Shown here one piece after another: positions 35,889-49,878 of a DNA stretch of 64,000 bases. Position numbers and translations under genes: made by a program. How positions within the stretch are numbered: the first letter of the stretch is position 1; each line of letters begins with the position of its first letter. Source of the stretch: Synaphobranchus kaupii (taxonomy: Eukaryota; Chordata; Actinopteri; Anguilliformes; Synaphobranchidae); NCBI GenBank assembly GCA_029718625.1, contig CM056380.1, forward strand, positions 14,932,786-14,996,785, written 5' to 3'. Under the pieces are notes generated by a model that searched no databases, was not told the origin of the DNA, and was given only the letters and a program-made list of their open reading frames with translations.

Positions 35889-36990
35889 GTCTTTTGTTTT
35901 TTTCTGTTTTCGCTTTGCTTTACCCCTTTTTCCTGTGTGTTTGTTTTGTTTGTGAGGGTGTGGGGGCGTGATTCCGTAGGGGTGTGAACTATGGCAAGGG
36001 CATAGCAGGGTCCAAATCACATCAATGTTGTGAAAATGTGAACGCATGCCTAAAACAGACCAATTAAATCCTGTTTAAGAAGAAGGAATTGCGGTTAGCC
36101 ACTCTGTGGGGGGCTCGTGTCGCTCTGAAATTGAAGACATATTAATGCCGATTTTAAGGTCCATGGAGCACCTGATGGATTGCGTGTGAGAGGTTTAATA
36201 TTTGGCTATTGTATATTATATGATATACAGTATTGCTTGAAAATAGTACTGTTAAAATTTTCTTTTAGCTTTGTACAGTTGATAGCCATTGAATTTGACT
36301 TATTAGTTTTTGTTATTTCTATGTTTAAAAATACAGGTAAATCTAGTTCTCTACTCAAATTGCCCATGATGAAAGCTATATCACAGCAATGTGCTGTGGA
36401 CAGATGTAAAACTTATGTTATTCATTAGTTTTTTGGAAACATGGATAATTTATGTTTTGTGGTTGGACTGACTGTTTATTATTCCTTTAACAGGTAACCA
36501 TTAATCACTGCCATCCGTTGTACACAGCAGGAGTTTAAAATTCCTATTGAATGATGAAAAGCCTGTTAAATAACATGTAACATGAGTTACATTAAGCAAA
36601 GTATATCACAGACTAGGCGGGCAGAATATGCCTATGGCAGCTAAACTTAGTTCATTATGTAAAGAAATGTCTAAAGTTTTTTTTCAAACACCTTTATTTA
36701 TTTCTTTATTTTTCAAATATTAAGGGAGTTTTTTGTTGCAGTACGTCTGTGAATAATAAAATGTTGCTCTGAAAAAACACAGAGTTGAGTCAGAAGCAAA
36801 GAAAATGGCTTCAAAACAGGGGCATTATTGTGACAGGAATATGTATGTATGAATATTGTGACAGAGATGACTGCATTGTGACAGACGTGAGCAGTGTCAT
36901 GTCACTGTGGGTAGCATTGAGGGTCATTACAGGAGGACAGACTGAACGTTACAGAACAGAAAAGACGACGGTCATGGCAAGGGTTCATCA
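35889..36990. other. Intergenic DNA 3' of endou, no gene recognised
   Basis: AT-rich sequence without a supported exon on either strand. A minus-strand AATAAA cluster near 36693-36716 could be an alternative poly(A) region for endou. Confidence 0.4.
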
Positions 36991-36993
36991 CGA

Positions 36994-36999
36994 TTTAAT
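36994..36999 (-). terminator. Candidate poly(A) signal of endou (ATTAAA)
   Basis: ATTAAA on the minus strand 49 bases after the endou stop codon. Close but workable; AATAAA copies lie about 300 bases further. Confidence 0.35.
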
Positions 37000-37047
37000 A
37001 AGAGCTCCCTGGATAAACGGTCAAGCCGAGGGTTTGGGGTTGAGTAG

Positions 37048-40000
37048 TTATGCATCCTGGGAGTTCAGAATTGAAGCGTGTGAAAGCAGAGCTCGTGGGG
37101 TGGCAGGGAAACCGGAGGCAATGAACTTCTTCCCATCCCCGTAGAATGAATTATCCCAGGTGTACGTCTGGATCACCAGAGTCTTCCCTCCCAAGCTCAG
37201 GTAACACCTGAGAGCAGAGAGACAAAGAAAGCTTCAAACTACAGGGTTCTGTCTGTAGGTGGTACAGGCTTTAAACTACAGGGTTCTGTCTGTAGGTGGT
37301 ACAGGCTTCAAACTATAGGGTTCTGTCTGTAGGTGGTACAGGCTTCAAACTACAGGGTTCTGTCTGTAGGTGGTACAGTCTTCAAACTATAGGGTTCTGT
37401 CTGTAGGCAGTACAGTCTTCAAACTACAGGGTTCTGTCTGTAGGTGGTACAGGCTTCAAATAATAATAATAATAATAAACTTTATTTGTATAGCACCCTT
37501 CATACAAAAGAATGCAGCTCAAAGTGCTTTACAAGATGCACATCAAACAAAAAGTAAAAACTACAGGGTTCTGTCTGTAGGTGGTACAGGCTTCAAACTA
37601 CAGGGTTCTGTCTAGGCGGTACAGGCTTCAAACTACAGGGTTTTGTCTGTAGGTGGGTACAGGCTTCAAACTACAGGGTTCTGTCTGTAGGTGGTACAGT
37701 CTTCAAACTACAGGGGTCTGTCTGTAGGTGGTACAGGCTTCAAACTACAGGGTTCTGTCTGTAGGCGGTACAGGCTTCAAACTACAGGGTTCTGTCTGTA
37801 GGTGGTACAGGCTTCAAACTACAGGGTTCTGTCTGTAGGTGGTACAGGCTTCAAACTACAGGGTTCTGTCTAGGGGGTACAGGCTTCAAACTACAGGGTT
37901 CTGTCTGTAGGCGGTACAGTCTTCAAACTATAGGGTTTTGTCTGTAGGTGGTACATGCTTTAGAACTACAGGGTTCTGTCTGTAGGTGGTACAGGCTTCA
38001 AACTACAGGGTTCTGTCTGTAGGTGGTACAGGCTTCAAACTACAGGGTTCTGTCTGTAGGCGGTACAGTCTTCAAACTATAGGGTTTTGTCTGTAGGTGG
38101 TACAGGCTTCAAACTACAGGGTTCTGTCTGTAGGCGGTACAGGCTTCAAACTACAGGGTTCTGCCTGTAGGCGGTACAGGCTTCAAACTACAGGGTTCTG
38201 CCTGTAGGCGGTACAGGCTTCAAACTACAGGGTTCTGTCTGTCGGCAGTACAGGCTTCAAACTACAGGGTTCTTTCTGTAGGCGGTACAGGCTTCAAACT
38301 ACAAGGTTCTCTCTGTAGGCGGTACATGCTTTACAACTACAAGGTTCTGTCTATATGTGGTACAGGCTTTAGAACTACAGGGTTCTGTCTGTAGGCGGTA
38401 CAGGTTTTAGAACTACGGGTTCTGTCTGTAGGTGGTACATGCTTTAGAACTACAAGGTTCTGTCTATATGTGGTACAGGCTTTAGAACTACAGGGTTCTG
38501 TCTGTAGGCGGAACAGGTTTTAGAACTACGGGTTCTGTCTGTAGGTGGTACAGGCTTTAGAACTTTAGAAAAAAGTTATTTCAGGTGTTTAATCTGATAT
38601 ATAGATAAAGATGCAACAAGTAGCTTTTCCCATATCAATAACAAATTGTTTACTAAAATGTCAGAACCCTGTAACTTTCAGTTATCTAAGCAATTATTTT
38701 CCATTATTTTGAAAGGCCAATTGCAACTGCACACACGCACATTACACAAAACAGAAATCAGCCAATCAAGTGCTGCAATTCCACCAGCTAATCCGCTGCA
38801 CTGACTGCTGCTGGCAGATTGCAGTTTCCTGATCAACCAGAGGAGTCACTATTGAGCAACGGTGGTGGGGGGGGTGCAATCCAATCCCCCATACAAGTTG
38901 CCAGCACGTTCTCATGAAACCGTGCCCCATTCACTGTACTATGGCATTGCATTGTTCGTTGCCCCAGAGAAAAGAAGGGCACCACCTGGCTCTATTGTAG
39001 CAAGCTTGTGTTCACAGGCAGTCTTCCGTCCAGGTACAATCATTAGCCAGAGCTGCTTAGCTGCAGCAGTTTGGCCTGAATTTGGCACAGGGTGGTATGG
39101 CTGTTGAAGGATACCCTGGGGCAGCCAAGCAAAAGCTTTGAGACTGGAGGCACTCACTGGCTTCCAGGACGGGCGACGTAACAGAGGGTGAACAGGGCAA
39201 AGTCAAACTCTGGGCTGCTGCCAATGATGGCAGAGCCCACTTGCTTGAAGTAGCCGTCCCAATTAAACTGCATGCCCAGAACATCAGGAAAGCCAGACCA
39301 CTGAGAGAGAGAGAGAGAGGGAGAGAGGGAGAGAGGGAGAGAGGGAGAGAGGGATGGAGAGGGAGAGGGGGAGGGATGGAGAGGGAGAGGGGGAGGGATG
39401 GGAGAGGGGGAGGGATGGAGAGGGAGAGGGGGAGGGATGGAGAGGGGGAGGGATGGAGGGGGGCAGAGGGAGGGGGGCAGAGGGAGGGGGGGCAGAGGGA
39501 GGGGGGCAGAGGGAGGGGGCAGAGGGAGGGGGGCAGAGGGGGGGGGGGAGAGGGAGGGGGGCAGAGGGAGGGGGCGGAGGGAGGGGGGCGGAGGGAGGGG
39601 GCGGAGGGAGGGAGGGGGGGAGAGGGAGGGGGGGGAGAGGGAGGGGGGGGGAGAGGAGGGAGAGGGGGAGGGATGGAGAGGGGGAGGGATGGAGAGGGAG
39701 AGGGGGAGGGATGGAGAGGGAGAGGGGGAGGGATGGAGAGGGGGAGGGATGGAGAGGGGAGAGGGGGAGGGATGGAGGGGGGCAGAGGGAGGGAGGGATG
39801 GAGGGGGGCAGAGGGAGGGGGGCAGAGGGAGGGGGGCAGAGGGAGGGGGCGGAGGGAGGGGGGCAGAGGGAGGGGGCGGAGGGAGGGGGGGGGGGGAGGG
39901 AGGGGGGCAGAGGGAGGGGGCGGAGGGAGGGGGGCGGAGGGAGGGGGCGGAGGGAGGGGGGGGGAGAGGGAGGGGGGCAGAGGGAGGGGGCAGAGGGAGG

Positions 40001-43000
40001 GGGCAGAGGGAGGGGGCAGAGGGAGGGGGCAGAGGGAGGGGGGCAGAGGGAGGGGGCAGAGGGAGGGGGCAGAGGGAGGGGGCAGAGGGAGGGGGCAGAG
40101 GGAGGGGGCAGAGGGGGGGAGAGGGAGGGAGGGGGGGAGAGAGGAGGGAGGGAGGGGGGGGGGAGGGAGAGAGAGAGAGAGAGAAGGATGGAGGGGGGAG
40201 AGGGAGAGAGAGAGAGAGAGAGGGATGGATGGAGTGGGAGAGGGAGAGAGAGAGAGAGGGATGGATGGAGTGGGAGAGGGAGAGAGAGAGAGAAAAGAGG
40301 AAGGGAGGGGAGAGAGGTTTTCATTAACCAGTTCTACCAACACTATTCATTTAGGAGCCTACTGGACACCTCTGTGCCTTATATACAGTACATAACCACA
40401 AAGTAAATAACAATTAAATTGGATTGTCAAAAATGTAATTGACACAGGAACACAAAAGATTTGACTCTATAAGATCACAACACAAGATCACTGCCCATTA
40501 CATGGGTGCTTTTCACTTCATATCAGTACATTCTGATGAAGGAGAAGGAGAAGAGGGTGAGACCAGGTTGAGGGGCGGTTGATAGATGGAATCACAGTGC
40601 AAACTTACAGGCCCGTCGAAGCTGTGGCTGTAGTAGTTCATCAGTCTATTCTTCTCCAACCGGTAAAAATTGAATCCAGCTATGAAAGCCAGACACTTTA
40701 CCTTTCTTTACCTCTCCTGCACAGAGAGAGGGAGAGGGAGAGGGAGAGATGGGAGTGCGAGAGAAAACTATTGACAAATAGGTAAATTTCAGTCGGTCAA
40801 CTGAGAACCTCTGATCTCTTGCAGTGTTGACCCGTTAACTCAAAGTGGGCAGCCATAACGTAAACACACTCTTTTGCAGGCGGAAGTAGACAGAAAAGGC
40901 TCACCAGCGAAGATGTGCTCAAAACCACTGGAGTCCTTCACATTGCTGCGGGAGTACAAGCCGAACCACATCATCTTCAGGTCATATATGAACTCTGCCT
41001 GTGAGCTGTAGATGCCTGTGGATACAGTCAACACACCCGACACGTTAAATTTACACTTATATATGTTACACTTATCATTCAGACTGCTGTGTGAAGCGAG
41101 GGACCCAGCAAGGAGTGTGGGGGCAGAGTGAGATACCTTTGCGGAGGAAGAAGGCGTAGAGCTCTCTGCCGATTGCGGTGTTGGACATAGCCTCTCGGAG
41201 GAAGGTGTCCTGCTCTGCCAGCTGAGCTGAGCTGAAGTTCTCCGTCTGGCCCGTGTACCTCCGGTAGTTGTCCAGCAGGGCCAGGAACGCAGCAAAGGTG
41301 GGTTTGGAGAAGAGGGAAGACTCGTCCAGGTAGGTGAACAAGCTGGCGGACAGAGATGTCCCACACAAGCAACTGAACCCTAAGCACCTTTGTTTTCTTT
41401 TTAACAGGGGTCCCCAACCCCGGCCCTGGAGAGCCACAAGCTCTGCTGGTTTTCATTGTTATGGCTAAATTTAACAAATAAAGCGGCTGATTCCAGTTAA
41501 CTCAGCTCACTTGGCTTTTTGGGTCTATAGTGTTTGCTGATTTTAAGGAGAAAACAAACAAAAAAAAACAACAACAACTCTAACACGGTGATTTAACAGG
41601 AGGGCTTGCAGTGTGTGATTGCCTGTAGGTGTACACTGTGCCTGCTGGGTGCTAACATAGCGATATTGGTCACACTTTAAACTAAGTCTCCATATAAAGG
41701 CTTTATATAGCATATATAAAGCCTTCATAAACGTGGACATAGTGGCTTCATAAATCATACATAAGCAAATGTCATGCTTCATAAAGGGTCACAGAACGCC
41801 TTTTGCAACATGTTATGCCAAATGTGGTCACAGTTAGCCTAGCATCCTACATTAGCATGCTTTTATGTCACCCTGAATAATGTTTAGCCTTTAACCAGGT
41901 GACATTGTTGGTTATGTCGCATTTGGCATAACGTTGCATAAGAAGGTTATATTACCCTTTATGAAGCATGACATTTGTTTATGTATGATTTATGAAGCCA
42001 TTATGCCACGTTTATGAAGGCTTTATATATGCTACGTATATAAAGCCTTTATATGGAGACTGTTTAAACTGTGACCGTAATATTTTCTGCATGTGAAAAG
42101 GAAGGTGAGGCTGCAGGGATAGTCATAGCCTCACGGGTGGGGGTGGGCTGTATGAATAGTCATAGCCTCACAGGTGGGGGGTGGGCTGTATGAATAGTCA
42201 TAGCCTTACAGGTGGGGGTGGGCTGTATGAATAGTCATAGCCTTACAGGTGGGGGTGGGCTGTATGAATAGGCATAGTCTTACAGGTGGGGCTGGGCTGT
42301 ATGAATAGTCATAGCCTTACAGGTGGGGGTGGGCTGTATGAATAGGCATAGCCTCACAGGTGGGGCTGGGCTGTATGAATAGTCATAGCCTCACAGGTGG
42401 GGCTGGGCTGTATGAATAGGCATGGTCTTACGGGGTGGGGGTGGGCTGTATGAATAGGCATAGCCTCACAGGTGGGGCTGGGCTGTATGAATAGTCATAG
42501 TCTTACAGGTGGGGCTGGGCTGTATGAATAGTCATAGCCTTACAGGTGGGGCTGGGCTGTATGAATAGTCATAGTCTTACGGGTGGGGGTGGGCTGTATG
42601 AATAGGCATAGCCTCACAGGTGGGGGCTGGGCTGTATGAATAGTCATAGTCTTACAGCTGGGGCTGGGCTGTATGAATAGTCATAGCCTTACAGGTGGGG
42701 GTGGGCTGTAATGAATAGTCATAGTCTTACAGGTGGGGCTGGGCTGTATGAATAGGCATAGTCTTACGGGTGGGGGTGGGCTGTATGAATAGGCATGGTC
42801 TTACGGGTGGGCAGTGGGCTGCAGGGATAGTCATAGTCTTATGGGAGGGAGATGCGCTGTAGGGATAGTTATAGTCTTACGGTTTCGGGGAGAGGTCCTT
42901 CTGTGAGCTAGTCTGAGAGTCGGACACTCGGGCCTGACGATTGATGACGAGCTCCGAGGGAGAGGCCTTGTTGGAGTCCAGGCTGTAGAGCAGCTCAGAC

Positions 43001-46000
43001 AAGGCCTTCAGCTCCGAGTCTGAGATCGGCTCTCCTCCAGAGGACCCTCCACAAAACAAACAAACACGCAGATGGAGACACAGAGGCTGGAACATTTACA
43101 TTTACTTATTTTGCATTAGAAATATACATAAGTATTAAATGAGTAGTATATACACACTTAACAATATAATTGAATAAATGCATGCCCAATAAAAATACTC
43201 AAGTCTCAAAAAAATTAATTAAGATTAAGAGTGAAATATTAGTACATTTAGACTGTTCTGTACTGGGACCATTTTGAGTTTCAGAGACTGGAAATACCTT
43301 CCTATAGCATCACTTGTTGAAATTAATGGAGAGAGACAATCAACCAATCAATTCTCTGAACTGTTTAGTTAGTTATGCGCGTCAGTAAGAATAATGAGAA
43401 AGATGAAATAGCAGAATTGTAAAAGAAGAAGAAGCCAGGGGAGGGGAGGTAATTATGTAATCAGCTGCTTTACTTCATAAATTTCATGGGCTGTGTCCGG
43501 ATCAGAGCCCTACACCCTTTTGAGTACGCATATTTGAGTCCACTTCGTCAAAAAGCTTTTGAGTGGGCGACTTTTTCTCACAAATGGGGGCACTTAAAAT
43601 ACCAGGATGAACCCCTTATTTCCGGGTTTTGTTGAGGGAATTCAGGAGCACACTCATCTGCAGAACTGTGCACTCATCCGACAATTTCAGTAAGTAACTC
43701 GGAAGTAAAAACGTAAAAGACGTAGAGCGTATATGCATATCTATGGTATATGAGTGGGTCATATTACGAAATACTCTTTTTTATTTTTGTTAATTCTATC
43801 TTCATTCATAGTCTACACTTTGTAACAATTGTCATATGTTAACTGATTGATATTCTCAATAAAAATAAAAAAATTAAAAAAGATATTACGAACTACTTCC
43901 TCACTAGTTTGGAAAGAGTTTTGCGGGATTTCTTTCGCACACTGCTTGCAATGTGAGGGGACAGGGGTCTGAGTGGACAGGGGACAGTGGACAGGGAACA
44001 GGGCTCTGATTCGGACACAGCCATGGTGAGCAACACTGAAAACCTACAGATCCTTCTTCAGGACTCTCTGGCTCAGAGTTGCTTTGTGAAACCCATTTAT
44101 TTGTTGTACTCTAGTGACCTCTGCTGGATTTTTGGAAGAATTCAAGGGCCCTGTGCAATTGCAATGGGTTGGGAGTTGACTGTTGAAATGGAAAAGGGAG
44201 CAGCTGACACCCTGAAGTTTTAATTAGCGGTTTGTTCCATTTATACAAGGGCTACTTGTAAGATAAATAAATCAACACTCAAAAAAAACAAAATAGTTTT
44301 TGCTGTTAAACTGTTGTTGTTGTTAAATTAAGTATTTGCCATTATTTGCAGTTCTAAAGAGAATGTTCAGTTGACATGGAATGTTGAATGTTGCATTCAT
44401 ATGGAACAGTGATAAGGACACCTTTGCCCTACGATTCATAGCCTTGCTTTACACTGTTTCTCCATGCAGGTTATAGGAAAATAAATAAACACTTGATTCT
44501 CAATCAGAATCAAGTGATCAGTCAAGCCATGGTATACAAAATGATACACAAACACATAATCTAAACTAAAGTGATTAATGTGAATGTCTATGGAAGGAAG
44601 ATAACATCAGGGGCTCTATCTTGGCGCTTGGTCTAAGCGCATGGCCTAATTAAAATCTTCAATGGCAGCGCTGATATTATGAGGGTGTAATTATAGTTTC
44701 CGCCTCTACGCAAAATGGCGCACTTTCGTCCGTTTCGCTATCTGACCAGGGGCCCTATCTTGGCGATCTTGGCGCTTGGTCTAAGCGCATGGCGTAAAGT
44801 CCATTTAGGGCGTGTCCAAGTCCACTTTTTGCTATTTTAATGGTGGTGTTTTTTGGGCGCTAAGCACGGCGCAGCGTGCAAGTGGGCTGAACCTAGTCTC
44901 TTCATTAATTATAGGTGTGTCTTGGGGCGTGACATGCAATAAACCAATCAAAATGTCATATCCCATTCCCTTTAAAAGCCTGCTTTTCGACCTTGGCAGA
45001 TTGCTTATATGATGGCGAAATAGTCATGCTCGTGCCGTGTTTAGTGCGATCAAGGAATAGGCTATATGGATCAATAGTAGCCTATGATAAATATTATTCG
45101 GACAAACCATTATGAGTTCCCGGTAATTCCCGACAGTGCTGTTATTTTACAAAATATATGCGGTTAAATTTAGTTAAAGACACCTGCAACAGCTGAGAAT
45201 AAGCTACCAATGGCTTCCGTCTCACCTTGGAAAACGCCAAATTAGCCTGCTTGTTTAATGAATTTCGTTTGATTATGCAATGAAGCAATGAACTCATGTT
45301 CAAGCTTCATCTGAAGTTCATTACCTGCATTCTAATTTTGATTAATAAAATAAATAACGTTATTTTGCTTTAATGAGGACAACAAATACAATAAAGCTGT
45401 CAGGTTGGCAACCCATAGGTTCACCTATATTCTCCCTTGTTTTATAATGTCCTGCTTATGGAAATGCTTTAAAACAATCCACTTTCCCAGGAAGACCGTT
45501 AAAAGTGCGATTTACAGCAGGGGAAACAGACCTGCTCCTGTAAAGCGTACATGCAGATAATGGTATTAAAATTAATTGCAAATTAATTGTAACGTGCTGC
45601 AAATTTGTTTTCGTTTCTAATTAGACGCTTAGTTCTCTTTAAAATCTTTTGTTCAGTTATGGAATAACATGTGAAATCAGCGGGGTTTTAATAAGCTGAG
45701 GGTATGGAAACCAAAGGCTATTTGAAAAACAATAAAAGCAATATTCACTGGAAAAGGTTTTGAACTTTTTTCAGTCACAAACCATTCTATTTACTTACAG
45801 GCTGTATTCCTAGATAAACAGAGCTGTATTGTAATGACATCTGAAGCGCATTTTCAAAACTCAAATGTCCGTCTATTGCAGTGCACGAGTTTTCCATTGA
45901 ATGACAATTCACGCATTAGGTGTAAATGACAATTCGCGCATTAGGCTTGATATAGGTGTTATCAGCATCTTTTTAATGGATAGCCATTGTCCCGTACCAT

Positions 46001-47191
46001 CGTACATCGCCTGGATGTTGATGGAGTGGGCTGAGAGCAATGTAATGTGGCATTTCCCTTCGCTGAGGGAAAGGTATGGGGACCTATGGAACCTTTTATT
46101 ATTATGCATTTTTGACATAGCCTACACAATAATTATATTTCACATTGTGATCTAGATATTTTAGTCATGCTAGTGTGCGCCCCTGTGTGTAACAGACAGG
46201 ATGGTACGCGCGTTGTGCACACGCCTATGTAGACGCACTTATATGCGCCATTAAAATAAAATGTAAACAACTGTGACATGACTTTAGACCAGGTTAGTGG
46301 TGGTTCTAGCGCAAGCGCTTTCTGCTGGCTCAAGATAGCAATACGCCAGAAAGAATCCTGGCCACTCCTCATCTTAAGACCAACACGGCCAGTTCACTTG
46401 TAATGGGCGCAAGGATACATGGTAGTTAAAGGACGTGAACGCAAGGCGTTATTATGAACCATGCGCCGGGTGTAAGATAGCAAAGACACTTGCGTTTGGG
46501 TTAGCGCCGCTTAGCGCCGGGTGTAAGATAGGGCCCCATGTGTTTAATGTGTTTCTTTTGATCTAGCTCAGTCTCTCTCTGGGAGTTGCTGCTATAGGGT
46601 GATGTAAGCATCCAAATTCATCCAAAGCACAAAACAGGGATCATTTTGAGTGGTGTCTTTGCTAAAGCCCAGTTAAGATCAAAAGAGTGGGAACAGACAA
46701 GACAAGAATAGAAAATTTCCATCAAAATAGATTTCCAATGCCGTTTTACAAATTAAAATACTTTTTCCGAAACATTACATTAATTTGGCCCATAACAATG
46801 AGTTATGAGTCGGTTGAATGCATCTATCTTGTCTGGACTCAAAATCTGGCGCATTTTATCTCTGAGACTACAACAGCTATCACCAGATGTTGTCAGGTCA
46901 TATGTCGTTGTCAGGTCACAGGTCATTCACACTGAACATTGAAAGCATTTTAAATGCGTCTCATCGTCCGATAGGGTTTGGACCGGAGCCGGTCTTTAGT
47001 GTGAATGATGCTCACCCCCACAGTGGTCGCTGTAGTCCTTGCAGCAGTTTTTGTGCTGGCTGCATTTGGTGTTGCAGTGGCACTTGTTCTGAGAGTTATA
47101 GTTTTCCCCACATCTTCCTTTACAGGAAGTGGAACCTGTCGAAACAGAGTTGACGCAACAAATATCTGATTACCGCCAGGGAGCACAACCT

Positions 47192-47239
<48 letters not shown>

Positions 47240-49878
47240 AACTCCTTTATTTTCCTTTTCCCATAAATCAATTTACCCTACCATGTTCACAACAGAGAAA
47301 AAACATGTCAACCATGGCAAACTTTACATGATACCATTTTCAGGTTAAAAAAATAATAATAAATAATAATAAAAACTAGCACTTTAAATAAATCTGCCCT
47401 GCATCATCCACCTCACATAAAACTCCCCCCACCGCCCAAATTTCACTGAAGCTGGGCATGTCATTAACCAGTTTGTAATAGGCGTGTTCAACTTTGATGC
47501 GTGCAGCCACAAATCCCCTTAACATGGCCTCAGGATTTACACCCCCAGCTCCCAACATTTTATTTTTCCTAGTTTTCCAAATTGCTAGTTTTGATTTTCC
47601 TGAAAGATAGTTTATCAAATTAACCTGTTTCTTCAATTGAACACTATATTTGGGTCCCCCAATAAAAACTTCAACTGAGAACGCAATCCCCAATGCTTCA
47701 ATCCATGATTTAACTAGTCTAAAAAGGGCACGAGCCGTGAACACTGCAAAAAGAGATGACTGAGTGTCTCAAATGTGTTACAAAATGGACACTCCCCACC
47801 CACTGCTGGATTTAGGTGAGCCACGTGTCTGTTTGTAGCTATGGCCCCATGAATAACCCTCCACTGGAGATCCGCTGTGCGTTTCTCTATGGGAGGTTTA
47901 TATAGGGCCCTCCAGCGTCCCCTCAGAGAGGGGTCTGGCCCCACCAACTCTGACCACCCAGCCGCCTGAAGTCCTCTCAGTGAGCCCTGGTGAGCTACTT
48001 TGACGCATGTCCTGTAAAGGGTCTTCTTATCTACACACTGGAAATCTCCTAGCTCAGGGGTTCCAAGACTGAGCAGCGCCACATCAGACTCAAGGTTTTC
48101 AGAATTCACAGCTGCAGAGACGACTATGGGTGGGAGCTCCTCTCCATCTGCTTGGTCTCGCTGATTTTCCTGCTCCAGGAACTTCCTGTAGTTAGTGGGC
48201 AAAGCAGAACGTACTCCCTCCAAGATTTTCTTCACTAAACGTACTGATTTTACATCCAGCAGCTGTTGGAGAACTTCAGCCTTCACCCACCCCACTCCAT
48301 CTCTTAGGTGGCACAGTTTTGTGAGCCCATTTCTCACCATCCTCCCCTTCAGGCTAGGCGACAACAAAACTTTGGCCTGGATTATTGGGTTGTGGAACAA
48401 AGGTTCATCCATCACCCATCCCCCAGGTCGTGAAATGTCCCTTTGTACTTTGAGTGTCTGAGCCCAAGCTCTCAACAAGGACACATAAAATGGTGTGAGA
48501 GGCTCCAGCCGTACTTCGTCCAGGTTTAAAAAGAACAATTGCTGGTCGTAACACAGGTTCCCCACCTTCCGCGGGAGACACGTGGCAGTCTTGGTCCAAG
48601 CCAGCTCTTTGTTATGAAGGAGCCTTTGCGTTGCCTGTAACCGAAAAGCACTAATCCTGCTCCTGATATCTATGAGGCCCTGCCCCCCTTCCTGTGTTGG
48701 CAGGTAAAGTGCAGAGGCCCGTATCCAGTGCTGACCAGACCAGAAGAAATTCACTAACCGTTGTTGTATCTGTCTTATTAAATCCCCTGGCGGCTCCAGG
48801 GCAATCAGTCTGTGCCAGAGCATTGAGGCGACTAGGTTATTGGTGACCAAGACCCTCCCCCTGTAGGACATCTGAGGCAATAGCCAGTTCCATTTAGACA
48901 ACTTAGCTATCACCTTATCCAGCAAGCCCTCCCAGTTATTTTTTTTGAAATTGCTGTGTGCCTAAATAGACCCCCAGTACTTTCATCCCCTCCTTAACCC
49001 AAATTAACCCTCCAGGCAGCTGAGGTGGTCCTTTTTCTGCCCACTGCCCCACCAGGAATGCGTGGCTCTTGGCCCAATTAACCCTGGCTGAGGAGGCTCT
49101 CTCATACAGGGCTAAGTTTTTTGTTGAGAGAGGAAACAGCATAAGCAGACAAAAAACATTTTGAGCCCTGTAAATCTCCTGGAATGCAGAACCCACTCAG
49201 TTCCGCTCGCAATTTGCAAAGGAGCGGCTCTATGGATAGACTATATAGCTGCCCTGAGAGTGGACACTGGACACCCCTGCCTAATACCTCTTAAAACAGA
49301 GACTGGACGACTCAACCCACCCCCAACCTTTAGCATTGCCGTTGCCCCAACGTAAAGCAGTCTAATCATGGAGATAAAATGTCCCCCAAACCCATACGCC
49401 TGCAGAGCACTAAAAAGATAGTCGTGTCCCACCTGATCAAATGCTTTTTCTTGATCGATTGATAAGATGCCGAGATCTAGGTTCTGCATTTTTGAGAGGT
49501 CTACAAGGTCTCTTACAAGAAAGATATTATCAAATATTGACCGATCTGGTATGCAGTATGTCTGGTCATTATTAACTAAAACCCCCTCATCATTATTATT
49601 ATTGTTATTATTTTCATTATTAACTAGCTGTTTTTCAATTTTTGTAATATCCTTCTCTAATTTTTCTATGGTGACTTTTACTTTATATGTAGAGTGAGCT
49701 GTGTAATCTTGACAAAAAATCTTAATGTGCGTTTTCCCCACCTCCCACCATTGACTTAAAGTTTTGAAATTACATTTTCTCAATCTCCATTCATCCCAGA
49801 AAACTATAAACTTCTCACAGAAAAAACTATCTTGGAGAAGCTTTGTATTAAAATGCCAGTAGTACTTTGGATGACCCG

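Noticed and set aside
39057..40406. Long open frames of 300-430 codons on both strands rich in Pro-Ser-Leu or Gly-Arg-Glu
   Set aside because: They are translations of the polypurine minisatellite in endou intron 7. All frames are open because the repeat lacks stop codons.
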